A stretch of 64,000 nucleotides of DNA from Saccopteryx bilineata (taxonomy: Eukaryota; Chordata; Mammalia; Chiroptera; Emballonuridae): contig NC_089492.1 of the NCBI RefSeq assembly GCF_036850765.1, forward strand, positions 201,406,276 through 201,470,275, in the 5' to 3' direction. The translations under genes and the position numbers were made by a program. The number at the start of each line of letters is the position of its first letter. Within the stretch, counting starts at the first letter, position 1. Shown piece by piece: positions 13,481-24,484 of this stretch. Below the pieces are notes generated by a model. The model worked only from the letters and a program-made list of their open reading frames with translations, was not told the DNA's origin and searched no databases.

Positions 13481-13603
13481 GCCCTGGCCAGACAGTTCAG
13501 TTGGTTACAGCATCACCCAGAGTGTGGAGGTTGCTGGTTCCATCCCTGGTCAGGGCACACACAAGAGCAGCTGCATGTTCCTGTTCCTCTCAAAAAAATA
13601 AAA
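13481..13603 (+). repeat. Short bat-type tRNA SINE
   Basis: The short form is about 120 bp. The head is gccctggccagacagttcag, the B-box-like sequence is ggttccatccc, and it goes quickly to an A-rich tail. The tail has been invaded by a palindromic MITE at 13604-13683. Confidence 0.8.
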
Positions 13604-13683
13604 TATACTGCTCACAAAATTACGGGACATTTGATCGCTTCATGTTCATTTTGAAATATCCCCTAATTTTTGTGAGCAGTATA
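13604..13683. mobile_element. 80-bp palindromic mariner-like MITE
   Basis: The two ends, tatactgctcacaaaa and ttttgtgagcagtata, are exact 16-bp inverted repeats including the TA targets. The sequence between them is also partly self-complementary. The TA target and ~80-bp size are typical of mariner-derived MITEs (MADE1-like architecture). It sits in the A-rich tail of the preceding SINE, so it inserted later. Confidence 0.85.
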
Positions 13684-14498
13684 AAACAAAATAAAATGAA
13701 GCAACAGGAAGAGAACCATGCTACACGAGCAAGACAACTAAGCTCAGCATCACAATCAATAAGGCTTAGGGCAAAATTGTCTGTGTAATTATAATCATTG
13801 TGCTGAAAAGAAAGACTTTCAAATGGGAAATGGTGTCATCAGTAACTGCCACTGTTGTTTTTAGGTGTTACAAGAATTTAGTGTTTGTCTTCTTTATTAC
13901 TGCATACATATTAATTCACTTTTTCTATAAGCAGCATCACACCACCAGTTTCCCTCACATCACATAGGATTCATTCAATACCAAAACAGAGGCAAACTAC
14001 TGACACCCACAGAGAGGGCTGAACTCTGTCACCACAGTCAGTCCTCTGTGCTCCAGCTGCCCTGGAATGTGGGTGCCCCACTGGAGCCCCCTCTCTTCTG
14101 CTAGGACATGGTACCCCTGATTGCTCTCTCCCTCAGGTGGGGGCAGACCAGACATATTGTGGGAGGCCAGAAAGGGCTCTGATCACTGGCCTCCAGAGCA
14201 GAAGGGGAGGAGACAGGACAGGGTGGGCTGCCCTGGGGCAGCAGGACAGAGGACAGACCCACCCCATGACCGTGCATGGCTCAGGTCTGGGAGACAGAAC
14301 AGGCAGGAGCTCAGGTGAGCCTGCCATTGCTTCTGAAGGAGGCTGTTGCACCTAAGCTTCAAGGGCCATGGGCACAGCCTCTCTGAAGAAACACACAGGG
14401 CCTGAGGAGGCTATGCTCAGAGCAGAGACGGGCCTGTGAATGGAAGTATGGGACCTGAAGGGCCACATGGGCAGAAAGATGAAGGTGCCTCCTTCATA
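13684..14498. other. Intron sequence, no gene recognised
   Basis: AT-rich sequence to about 13980 is followed by GC-rich sequence. Overlapping frames at 14121-14355 lie on both strands without domain or splice evidence. Confidence 0.5.
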
Positions 14499-14506
14499 GC
14501 CTAGAG

Positions 14507-14815
14507 CAGGGGTCCCCAAACTTTTTACACAGGGGGCCAGTTCACTGTCCCTCAGACCGTTGGAGGGCCGGACTATAAAAAAAACTATGAACAAATCCCT
14601 ATGCACACTGCATATATCTTATTTTAAAGTAAAAAAACAAAACGGGAACAAATACAATATTTAAAATAAAGACCAAGTAAATTTAAATCAACAAACTGAC
14701 CAGTATTTCAATGGGAACTATGCTCCTCTCACTGACCACCAATGAAAGAGGTGCCCCTTCCGGAAGTGCGGCAGGGGCCGCATGCCACCCGCGGGCCGTA
14801 GTTTGGGGACCCCTG
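14507..14815. mobile_element. Non-autonomous hAT transposon, exact 8-bp duplication
   Basis: The terminal inverted repeats are CAGGGGTCCCCAAACT and AGTTTGGGGACCCCTG, exact over 16 bp. The 8-bp duplication gcctagag is exact at 14499-14506 and 14816-14823. At 309 bp it has no transposase frame. Size, TIR form and duplication length are those of a hAT-superfamily MITE. The perfect termini suggest a fairly recent insertion. Confidence 0.95.
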
Positions 14816-14823
14816 GCCTAGAG

Positions 14824-15593
14824 GGAGGAATATTTGAAAAGAATATTCCCAGGGAATAGGGAGTCAGTCCCTGGGAAGGCACAGATGGGTGACTTGCTGG
14901 CTTAGCCTCTGCATGTGTCTGTAGTCACTAGAAAGCCCAACTGTTTGGCCTCCCCAACCTGTGCACAAGCACTCTGCACCCCTGACTGCCTGGAGCTGCC
15001 CCAGAAAAGGGCGCCATTTTATAGTTGCTCCACCTGTGCAACCACCCTCAAGACCAAGGTATAAAACCTCCCACACCTAAAGTCACCACCGCTCTGACTT
15101 CCATGACCCTGGAAGAGTTCTGCCTGCTTCTGAACTTACTTTTGAAAAAATCATACAGCACATGCTTTTTGTGTGTGGCTTCATTCAAACATTTGTCTGT
15201 GACAGTCACCCAGGCTCTCAAGTGCAGTACCTTGTGCTCACGTTCTCTGCGGGACAGACTTCTGCTGTGTGGACCTACTTCATTTACTCAGTCCACTGCA
15301 GATGGACAAGGAACAGTTTCTAGTTTAAAGCATCACAGTAAAGTTTCTCTGAACATTCTTGTATGTGCCTGCGAGTACATTTCTAAGGATCTGCCTAGGA
15401 AAAAATTTCTACCAGCAGAAATGTCTGAGAGCACAAGTTTTTTCTTCTCCACTGTGCTGGAGTGGTATTCATGCATCAAGTTCTTTTGTCTTAAGCAGTG
15501 GGACATAAAAGAACACCCCTTTAGGAATAAGGCACAAATGGAAGCTCACATGGTCTTAGGGAAATTGTGAATTTTACAGGTGTACTATAGAAG

Positions 15594-15629
<36 letters not shown>

Positions 15630-16670
15630 ATTGTTGTGGGAGGGTCTCAGAATGTCCTGGGCAGCTTATCCAAAATAAATGTGAGAGGACCAGAAAATTT
15701 AGACAAGAGGAGTAGGAAATGACAAGTGAAGAGTGAAGAGGCTGGAAAAATAGATTAGGGTCAAACTGCAAAGGGCCTTGAATGCCATGTGAAAGCAGTT
15801 GATCTTGACCTGTAAGCAACAGGAATCAGCAGATTTGTTTAACAGCCACCAGTGCCCACACACCACTGGGTAGGTGTGAAAAAGCTGACACGTCACCTAC
15901 TAAGCTGAGTGAGCTGTGGTTTGTTAGTGGGCAGCAGGAGAGTAAAAGACTATGTCCAGAGCAAAACAACCTGTGTTCAAGTCCCAGCTCTGCCTGTTAC
16001 CAGAGATGACTGCCGTAGTGACAGGGTGATGCATGTGGTCAACTCACAGACATTCATGTGGACACATAATGACAGATGGCACACACACTCAAGGGGCAAA
16101 CACTCTTACACACACACAATCGTGAGCCAGTGGTGTAGAAGTCAAGCATTCTAAGACACTTACCACTCTGCAAGAGCCCATAATGTACTCACTAGAAACC
16201 TAGTGCTTCTTAGTTACAGAAAAGAGACAGGAAATTAAGACCTCAAATTAGCCTCTAATTGTCTTCACATTAGGGACTCACAGTTAGATGAACCTGCCCA
16301 ATAATCCAGAGTCCTAGGACGATGCTGCCCACAGTCTGGGAACGTCTCCTTCAGCTCCGTGTAAACTCTAAGGCGATGAGTGCCCAGGACTCAGGAGAGT
16401 CTCAGAAGCGTGGGTGCTGGCCCAGGCTCCCCATGAGGACCAGGCCAAATCTACCTGGGAGTTCTCCTCTGTGGCCCACATGGTGAGATGGCTCGCAGCC
16501 ACGCCTGGGACAGACCACTCAAAACTGACCAAGGCAATTCTTAAAGCACTGATGTGGTGAATAAAACCCCATCTGATCTCAGACTACCGTGGAGTAGCCT
16601 CTTTCTCTCTGAGAGAAGGGTTCCGAGGTCGGGTCAGAACACGGGCAGAAGAGAAGCCAGAGAGCCTTAC
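14824..16670. other. Intron sequence with old LINE-like remnant and (GT)n
   Basis: The segment 15025-15570 contains a 181-codon open frame. Its DNA (ctgaacattcttgtatgtgc and flanks) resembles an ancient antisense L1 region, so I do not call a gene. A (GT)n microsatellite of about 32 bp lies at 15594-15625. A MIR-like core (caagtcccagctctgcctgt) is at 15979-15998. No exon is recognised. Confidence 0.5.
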
Positions 16671-16766
16671 CTCCACGTACAGGAGGGGGAAGATTCCGAC
16701 CCTGTCCCCCAGCATCCCCTCCGCCCAGTTGTCATCCACTCTTCGGATCACAGTCAGGACATCATC
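16671..16766 (-). CDS. SH3RF3: SH3RF3 exon: second half of SH3 domain 2
   Basis: This 96-bp, 32-codon, phase-0 exon has acceptor ttgtacag|gat and donor gtggag|gtaagg. The peptide is [20 protein letters not shown] followed by [12 protein letters not shown]. It completes an SH3 fold begun in the exon at 33660-33935. The conserved SH3 tryptophan is W14 and the 3-10 helix motif is IFPLLYV (25-31), which supply the proline-ligand pocket. The FPLLYVE ending is the SH3RF3 form, whereas SH3RF1 differs at these positions. The intron between the two halves of SH3-2 is about 16.9 kb here. The domain only becomes complete after splicing, so it is invisible to single-ORF searches. Confidence 0.9.
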
Positions 16767-16991
16767 CTGTACAACCACATGGACACACACAACAACAACA
16801 AAACAAGAGATCTGTTAGTGCTGTTAAAGCCAAGAAAAGATTCTAAGCCACAATCCAAAAATGGCTTATTGTCCATTCTGAGCCATGACATGTGAAAAGA
16901 GTCAATCCTCACATTTTCACCTGGGATTCCTCTCTTCCTCTCCTATGCACTGATGACAGCTGCAAAGATTCTCAAATGGAAAAGGACAACA

Positions 16992-17343
16992 GGCCCTGGC
17001 CAGCTGGCTCAGTGGTAGAGCATTGGCCTGGCATGTGGAAGTCCCGGGTTCAATTCCTGGTTAGGGCACAAAGGAGAAGCGCCCATCTGCTTCTCCACCC
17101 CTCCCCCTCCTCTCCTTCTCTCTTTCTCTTCCCCTCCTGCATCCATGGCTTGATTGGTTCAAGTGCATTAGCCCCAGGCACTGAGGATGGCTCCAACCTC
17201 AGATGCTAAAAAGAGCTTGGTTGCAAGCATGGCCCCAGATGGGCAGAGCATCAGCTCCAGATGGGTTAGCCAAGTGGATCCCGGTCGGGGCACATAAGGG
17301 AATCTATCTCTCCACCTCTCACTTGGAGAAAGAAGAAAAAAAA
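16992..17343 (+). repeat. Bat-type tRNA SINE (long form)
   Basis: The head is ggccctggccagctggctca with A box cagtggtagagc, B box gggttcaattcc and a CT-rich middle. The tail is A/G-rich. It lies immediately before the left end of the Tigger element. Confidence 0.88.
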
Positions 17344-17360
17344 GGTAAAATAATTTACAA

Positions 17361-17607
17361 TACTTGGTAGCCCCTCCTTACTCTTGGGTTTGCTTTCCAC
17401 AGTATTAATTCCTATGGTCAACTGTGGTCCAAAAATATTAAATGGAAAATTCCAGAAATAAACAACCCATAAAACTTCAAGTGCATGCCATCCTGAGTGG
17501 TGTGATAAAATCTCGCCCTGTCCACCCAGGACATGAGTCATCCTTTTGTCCAGCATGGCCGCACTGCGTACACCCCCCCACCCCCTGCTCATTTGTCACT
17601 CAGTAGC
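17361..17607 (+). mobile_element. Tigger-like DNA transposon, left part
   Basis: The sequence (tatggtcaactgtggtccaa, aatattaaatggaaaattcc) matches the 5' region of a mammalian Tigger/pogo-type element. The copy is interrupted after 17607 by two hAT elements and resumes at about 21014. The part spanning both pieces is about 500 bp once insertions are removed. Confidence 0.7.
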
Positions 17608-17615
17608 ATCTACAG

Positions 17616-17828
17616 CAGAGGTTTCTAACCTTTTTACACTTGGGGACCAGTGGAAATAGGAGAATTATTTCAGGGACTGCTAAGGCAGAAATCACATGGA
17701 GCATAAGTGAATCTGACAAAGATCATTGGGTCTGTAATCGTCATACAACATCAGAATGGCTAACTCTTGTGCAGACCAGCTTGAAAGTTCTGGTGACTGC
17801 TCTGCCGCCTGGTGGTTGGCAGACACTG
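17616..17828. mobile_element. hAT MITE inserted in the Tigger element
   Basis: The ends are cagaggtttctaacc and ggttggcagacactg, imperfect 15-bp inverted repeats of hAT type. The flanking 8-mers atctacag and gtctagat match at only 5 of 8 positions, so the duplication is decayed or was overwritten by the neighbouring hAT insertion that begins 8 bp later. Confidence 0.65.
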
Positions 17829-19375
17829 GTCTAGATCAGTGCTTTTCAACCTTTTTCATCTCATTGTACACATAAACTAATTACTAAAATTCTGTGGTAC
17901 ACACACAAAAAATATTTTTTGCTGATCTGAAAAAAAGGTATAATTTTAATTGATATACAAAATACTATTAATAATAATTGCCTACCCTTTTTGCTCCAAA
18001 GTGAGTTTTTAAAAAATTAGGTACCTAGCCAGTCAAATGGTGGCATAGGTGAATGTGGTACTTGAATCCTCCCACAACCACATCACAATTACAGCCAAAC
18101 TACAGAACAACCATCATTCAGAACCACCTGAAATCTAGCTGAATGGAAGTCCTACAACTAAGGATTTAGAGAAGCCACACTGCGGCTAATAGGAGGAGTG
18201 CAGACGCAGAACTGGCTGGTCCCACTAGTATGTGTGGTAGATAAAAATTGGGAGGGGTATCTCGGCTACAGAAATCCCCCTCGAGGAGTGAGAGAGGTCC
18301 CAGCCCTACACCAGGCCCCTCAGCCCAGAGTTCCAATTCCAGAAAGAGAAGTCCCCATAAGTTCTGGCTGTAAAAATCAGCAGGATTGAGGCTAAGGGAG
18401 ATGGGCTCCTCTTAAAGGGGCTGTGCACAGACTAACTCAGCTACTCCCTCTGAGTTCCAGCACAGAGGCAGCAGCTTGAAAGGCACCAGAGACATACGGG
18501 GAGGAACTGCATTGATGGGCATCAGGGCAAGAGCTGGGGTGGGGGCAGCTTTCTGCCAGACAGACAGGCAGAGAACATTGGTCCTTTTCTGAGACCCCAC
18601 CCCCACAGAGCCTGCAGGCAGGTGCCATATCTGGGTCTTCATCAACCTGGCTCACACTATTCACCCAGACCTGGTGATTCCCTGAGAACCCACCCCACCC
18701 AACTTGTAAACCAAAGCTGCGGCTTTTGAATACTAATTATCTCTCTTGACTGTCCTAAAATCTCTGAAACAAACAGCATCTGGACTCTACATACCCCAAA
18801 CTTCTTGCTAAGTTGGCCCCAGGTCTGGCACTAGCAGCAGCCAGCATTGGTTTATGGCTTGATCTCATCTGGGCACCTCCAAGTCCAGCACAAGTAGCAG
18901 CCACCTGCACATCATTCTGCCAGGTGGCTCTAGGCAGGGCACAGGCAGTGGTTGGCCTTGCAACTCCCAGGAGGTCCCAAAGCCAGTGCATCCAGTAGAT
19001 AGCTTCAGACCAAGTGGGATTACAACACTGAAGGGGAAGACTTGGTGAGCACAAAGCCCCACAGAAGCAAGTCCTGCTCCACAGACTCTACTCCTGCACA
19101 GCAGTTTTTCTGCTGTAGTCACAGCTGGTCTTTGTGGCCAACTGGCCTGGGGGTCAATCCCTCCCAGTGATGCCAACAGCAATCAAGGCTCAACTACAAT
19201 AGGACAGTGCGTACAGTCCACATAAGAGTGTACCTGGAGTGCCCAGCTCAGGTGAATGGGGAGGCTGAGCCACTGGACCCTACAGGATACCTACTACACA
19301 AGGCCACTGTACCAAGCCTGAGAGACATAGCAGCTGTATCTAGTACATAGAAACAAACATAAGAAAGCAGCCAGA

Positions 19376-19615
19376 ATGAGGAGACAAAGAAACACGTCCC
19401 AAATGAAAGAACAGGAGAAATCTCCACAGAAAGAACTAAACAAAATGGTAGCAAGCAATCTGTCAGATACAGAGTTCAAATCACTGGTTGTAAGGATGTT
19501 GAAAGAAGAACTTGAACAAAGAAATAATAAGCATAAAAAAGGACACAGAAACCATAAAAAAAAAGACCAGTCAGAAACAACGGAAACACTAGCTGGAATC
19601 AAGAATAATTTATAG
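19376..19615 (+). pseudogene. ORF1 N-terminal part of the HAL1-like element
   Basis: The frame begins MRRQRNTSQMKEQEKSPQKE and includes NLSDTEFKSLVVRMLKEELE, the recognisable N-terminal and coiled-coil start of L1-type ORF1p, the RNA-binding chaperone of L1 particles. It runs into a stop at 19615. ORF1 resumes with damage at 19784. Confidence 0.8.
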
Positions 19616-19783
19616 GGACTCAATAGTAGAGAACAAGCTGAGTACTGAATCAGTGATTTGGAATATAAGAAAGGAAAAAAAGAAGAGAAAAACACTCAAA
19701 CAGAACAGCAAAAAGAAAAAAGAATCCAAAATAAATTAAGATACTATAAGGAACCTCTGGGACAATTTCAAACATACTAACCT

Positions 19784-20179
19784 TTGCATCATGGGGTGCC
19801 AGAAGAAAAAGACAGAGAGCAAGAAATTAAAAACCTATTTGAAAAAAATAATGACAGAAAATTTCCTAACCTGGTGAAGGAAATAGACATAAAAGTCCAG
19901 GAAGCTCAGACAGTCCTCAAAAAGATGAACCCAAAGAGGCCCACACCAATAAAATGCATAAGGTTAAACACAAAGAGAATTTCAAAAGCAACAAGAGAAA
20001 AGCTAAAGTTAGATACCTACAAGGGAGCTCCCATAAGACTGTCAGCTGAGTTCTCAACAGAGACTTTGCAGGCCAGAAGGGAATGGCACAAAATATTCAA
20101 AGTCATGAAAAGCAAGGACCTACAACCAAGATTACTTTACCCAGCAAAGCTATCATTTAGAATCAAAGGACAGATATAG
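19784..20179 (+). pseudogene. ORF1 central and C-terminal part of the HAL1-like element
   Basis: The 131-codon frame reads GVPEEKDREQEIKNLFEKNN, then PNLVKEIDIKVQEAQ, YKGAPIRLSAEFSTETLQAR and LLYPAKLSFRIKGQI. These are the RRM and C-terminal domain signatures of L1 ORF1p. It is separated from the N-terminal part by about 170 bp with stops. The 3' UTR follows with no endonuclease or reverse transcriptase. Confidence 0.85.
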
Positions 20180-20821
20180 AGCTTCCCAGACCAAAAAAAA
20201 AAGATGAAGGAGTTCATTACCACCAAATCAGTATTATATGAAATGTTAAAGAGTCTTATTTAAGAAGAAGAAAAATAAACAAAATATATAAACAATAAAT
20301 ACATATCTATTAATAATTGAATCTTTAAAAAGATGAACAAGCAGAATAGAAACAAACTCATAAATACAGAGAACAGCTTGACAGTTGAACAGACAGGAGG
20401 GGGATTGTGGGGATGGGTGAAAAAGGTGAAGGGATTAAGAAGTACAAATTGTTTCTCACAAAATAGTCAAGGTGATGTCAAGTACAGCACTAGGAAAACA
20501 GTCAATATGTATGGTGTCATGAGTATAAGACCTACCAGGCTGATCACTTAGTAAGTTATATAATGTCAGACCACTGGGTTGTACATATAAAACTAATATA
20601 AGGCTGTGTGTCAACTGTAAATGAAAACTAAAAAATTATTTAAAAAAATAAAGCAATTAAACTGTTAAAAAGAAATTAGATACTTATACTTGTATATAAG
20701 GATTTCTGGTACCAAGAATTAGCCAATAGATTCAATCTTATTATGCAATGTGACCAATAAAATACAAGTCTATTATACGATCTATGTATTTATGGTTCAA
20801 GACAGGATATTCTAATGGAAA

Positions 20822-20854
<33 letters not shown>

Positions 20855-21013
20855 GAGAGAGCATTCACACAGATGGCTATTGGTGTGTTAGCTGTTGTCA
20901 TTTATTTATTGGACAATCTAAGGGAAAACAGGCAGTGCCCCTGACTCAACAGTCAGGTATTGCATGTTTTAAAAATTCTTGTGGCACTAAGGTTGAAAAT
21001 CGCTGGTCTAGAT

Positions 21014-21269
21014 TACCATACTGAACGTCATGGAATCATAGTGCCTGTGCTCGGGTCATCCTTGTTTTATTTATCAATAGTAATGGCCCCAAAGGGTGAG
21101 AATAGTGATGCTGGCAATTTAGTTACGCCAAAGAGAAGCTGTACAGCGTATGCATGGGTGCACAGGACAAAAGAAAGTATATGTCGGGTTTTATACTATC
21201 ATAGTTTCAGGCATCCATTGGAGGTCTTGGAATGTATACACCCTGCAGATGAGGAGGGAGTACTGTAGT
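21014..21269 (+). mobile_element. Tigger-like DNA transposon, right part
   Basis: This resumes the element interrupted at 17608. A frame containing MAPKGENSDAGNLVTPKRSC corresponds to the N-terminus of a Tigger transposase (the helix-turn-helix region), but only about 20 codons survive. The end ggcatccattggaggtcttg to gtactgtag at 21269 is the 3' terminal region. It is a dead, internally deleted copy. Confidence 0.75.
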
Positions 21270-24085
21270 TCTTATTTTAAAATGAACGTTCCCATTACTT
21301 AATGAAATGAAAAATATTTTGAATAAATATATATTCAGCTAAGTATAAAACTTTTAAAGTTTCTGGCTCTATCAAAAAACATTTACTTGGAGTAGTGGGT
21401 ATGTAAAGCATTGATAACCCTCTTGAACTCTCTGGCATGCCAGACAGCATCCTTCTTCTTTTATGCCTACCAAATTAGCCTGAAGGCTGGCGAGGCTGTC
21501 CCCACAGATGCCTCTGGAAGCCACTAGAGGTGGCTAGTTGAGCACACTATCCTTCAATACCATTTTAAAGGCACATCTCAGTGAATGTCACAGCTCAATT
21601 GCCAGGGCTCAGCCTGAAACCAGGTGCACTGGAAACCCCAGTAAGTTCCTTCAGCAGCTCTGCACAACCTAGCCTCTGGGGGCCCAGTATTTCACCCTCC
21701 TACATGAGCCATGTGACATCTAGAAACGGTCCCCAAAATGTCACGAAGAGTAAGCAAACCATTGCCCTGGAGTGCCACTTCCACTCTTCCACGCTCCTCG
21801 TCATCTGCTGTCAAGGGGTTTCAAGACAGAGTAGCCCCTCCAGATGCTCAGCCAAGCTCCCACAAGTGTGACTGGGGACCAGGCCCTGTCACTGACAGCA
21901 CCATCCTGTCAGAACATGGGCTAACCACAGACAGAGCTCCTAAACTCACTGTTTCGCAGAAAGAAGAGAAAATGTTAAAGGGAAGAGCTCAAAGATTCCC
22001 TCAACCTCTTGTAGAAGCGACACAGAATTGTTCATTGTTCTGATCATGGTGGGCACTCTATGCGAGGCTCTTAACAGAAGCATAGCAGCCACCAACCCCC
22101 AGTGTCCTGCTGGGTCCCTGGTACCTGTGATGTGGGAGCCCAGGACTTCCTCCTATTATCCTGTGCAGATTCCACAGGCTGCTCAAGGTCTGAACTCAAA
22201 TAAGGGCAATACTTTGAGAGTGAGGCAGACTTCTCAGGGACCCTCAGTGCTGAGGGAAACCTGCAGCCAGGGGGTGGGCCCAGGTAAACACAGAGAGGTC
22301 AGAGGTCAGATGTCACACCCTTCTTAGTGTTTAGAGCTCTCCCCACTACAGATGCACACCAACCCATGCACTGCACACATAGGCACAGCAAGTGAACACA
22401 TGCCCTCCAGCAGGGTGGAGTCTCAGGTGCCAGAGATCCCTCCCCTGGTCTTCCCACTGTGTACGGGGAAAGTGGGCCTCTCTATGCCCATCCACTGACC
22501 TGGCACCCATCCCCACACCTGGAACACAAATTAGAGTTGATAAATGTCTTTACAAGGAATGATTGTACCAAGGAGGCTAGGTGAGAATTAACTGACATTC
22601 TCCAGAGTAAGACCAGCAGACTCCCAACCCAGGCCAAGAAAGTGCCCTGCTCAGCTTCACTGTGAACTATGTGTTCCGAGTCCTGTGTGTCCTTCACTGG
22701 CCCATGCTGAGGACAGGCAGGGAGTAGATGATGGACAACTCTATCCTCGAGGAGCCTGCATTCCAGCCAGGACATACAGACAACCGTCATGCAAACATAG
22801 CACCTTCTTGGGAGGAGTAAATGGAAATGTGCTGGGTAAAAGGGTTCCATCTCAAGGGGTCAGGGGTGACTGGAGGGGCTGCGAACAGGTGGGGAATACC
22901 CAGGCTGGAGGAGCCTGCACCATTGGCAGGCAAGAAGGAGCTGGCATCAGCATGCCTGGGAGAGGTGTGAGCCAGGGCCAGGCGCTCTGAAGAGAGCCAG
23001 GCGGGCGGGTACTGGCTCAAGCAGTTCTGTAGCACAGGCCTATATGTGGACTCTGGGGAGGAGAAGCCAATGGGGGTCCTGAGGAGGGGTAGGCACCACC
23101 TGCTGCAGGGTGAAAGGCTCTCGGGCTCCAGCTGCTGAGGAGAATGGGCTGGGGCACCCAGTGAGCCAGGGAAACAGTGGGGCGGAGGCCACACAGGGTG
23201 CGAGGTCTGTTCTGGGAGAAGGAGGAGCTCACATTCCAGATAGGCTTGCAAATGTTTCCTGACCAAGCTTCAGATCTACCCCAAGTTCCATTGACAAGTC
23301 AACATCACTCTGGGGACAGTGTGTCTGACTCTCACCTCAACGTCAAAAGAAGGGGTTAGGTAAAGACAGTCCTCAGCAGCCCCCAGGCGGCCTTTGAACC
23401 ATGGTCACTGGCACCTCTGAATGACCTCCTTAGTAAAGGTGCCTCGGCCACATAGGCCAGGTGGCATGCAGAGGTGGTTGAAGAGCTGCAGCCCCACTGG
23501 AAGGAGGAAAACAGGATCTAAGAGCCAAGAAGTTGACTGAGTTTCTCAGGTAGGTAATTGCTGGGGTCACACAGCCTGAGCAAAACACAGGGCTCAGGAA
23601 GAAGAAAAGGAGGAGTCGCAAAATTCCTGAGTGTTCTCAGCCCTACAGGAAGAATGGCACAGTGGGCTCAGGGGTGCCCAGTGATAGGACAGCAGCCTTG
23701 ACTCCAGGGCTGAGGGGCTTTCCTACCCCTGGGCCATTCCCCCGAATCAGACACCAGGAGAATAAGGGGACAGTGGACTAGTGCTTGGAATTCTCAGTTC
23801 TCCACGGTGTACGTCTACCCACAAAGGACGTTTATTTTTCTGAGAACACTGGGCTAACACAAAAAGGGGCAGGTGTCTGACAGGATGGCAACATTCCCCA
23901 GAAAAGGGAGAGAGTGGGAGGAGCAGAAAGCAAACATTTATTGAAGGCCAATTCTGAGCTCAGTCTTAAACACCTTTGCTCAATGAATCCTCGTGTCAAC
24001 TCCATTCAATAGCTAAAAAAGAGATTTGAAGATTAAGCAAATGTCCCAAAGTCACTGATCTGAATCTCTGTGTACCTTGGATTTT
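21270..24085. other. Intron sequence, no gene
   Basis: This is mostly unique sequence. The segment 23930-24060 (gcaaacatttattgaaggcc, caatgaatcctcgtgtcaac) resembles a decayed MIR. A 159-codon minus-strand frame at 22787-23266 has no recognised domain, overlaps other frames, and is not supported. Confidence 0.5.
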
Positions 24086-24484
24086 TTTTAAGAAATTTTT
24101 TTATTATTGATTTTAATTTACTGTGTTTACATAGATTCTAGTGTTGCCCAGAATGCATCCCTCCTCCCCCATATTCCCCTGCAACATCTTTCTTGCCCCC
24201 CTCCCCCCTTCCCTTCAGGTTTATCCCCTCCTATCATCCCCTTTTCCTCTGTTCTCTTTTCCTCTGGTCCCTTTGATCTCTCCTCTGTCTCAATTCCATT
24301 CCTCAGTTCACATTGTTCATTGGATTCCTCAAATGAGTGAGGTCATATGATATTTTTCTTTTTCTGCCTGGCTTATTTCACTTAACATAATAGTTTCCAG
24401 GTTCATCCATGTGATCGCAAAAGGTAAGATTTCCTTCTTTCTCATGGCCCCAAAGAATTCCATTGTATATATGTACCACTGCTT
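24086..24484 (-). mobile_element. Antisense L1 3' UTR/ORF2-end fragment
   Basis: A T-rich start (24089-24114) is followed by a 3' UTR and the end of ORF2 in antisense. It stops at tatatatgtaccac, where a second L1 of a different 3' UTR type begins. Either the second L1 inserted here or two truncated copies abut. Confidence 0.75.

Larger units (their letters stand above)
18027..20672 (+). mobile_element. HAL1-like half-L1 retroposon
   Basis: A 2.6-kb sense element begins with a GC-rich 5' region and carries a broken L1 ORF1 (19376-19615 and 19784-20179). It passes directly into a 3' UTR (gggattaagaagtacaaatt, gtatggtgtcatgagtataa) and an A-rich end with no trace of ORF2. Lack of ORF2 with a retained ORF1 is the defining trait of HAL1. 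A near-exact 13-bp duplication (aaattaggtacct / aaattagatactt) at 18014-18026 and 20673-20685 marks one insertion event into the hAT element. Confidence 0.75.
17837..21005. mobile_element. hAT element split by a HAL1-like insertion
   Basis: The left end cagtgcttttcaacc (17837) and right end ggttgaaaatcgctg (21005) are inverted repeats. The exact 8-bp duplication gtctagat lies at 17829-17836 and 21006-21013. Without the inserted 18027-20672 segment it is about 520 bp. The internal part holds an A20(GA)n tract at 20824-20861. There is no transposase frame, so it is non-autonomous. Confidence 0.9.

Noticed and set aside
15025..15570. 181-codon plus-strand open frame
   Set aside because: Its DNA resembles an ancient antisense L1 remnant. 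No domain, promoter or splice context; leucine/serine-rich composition fits translated repeat sequence.
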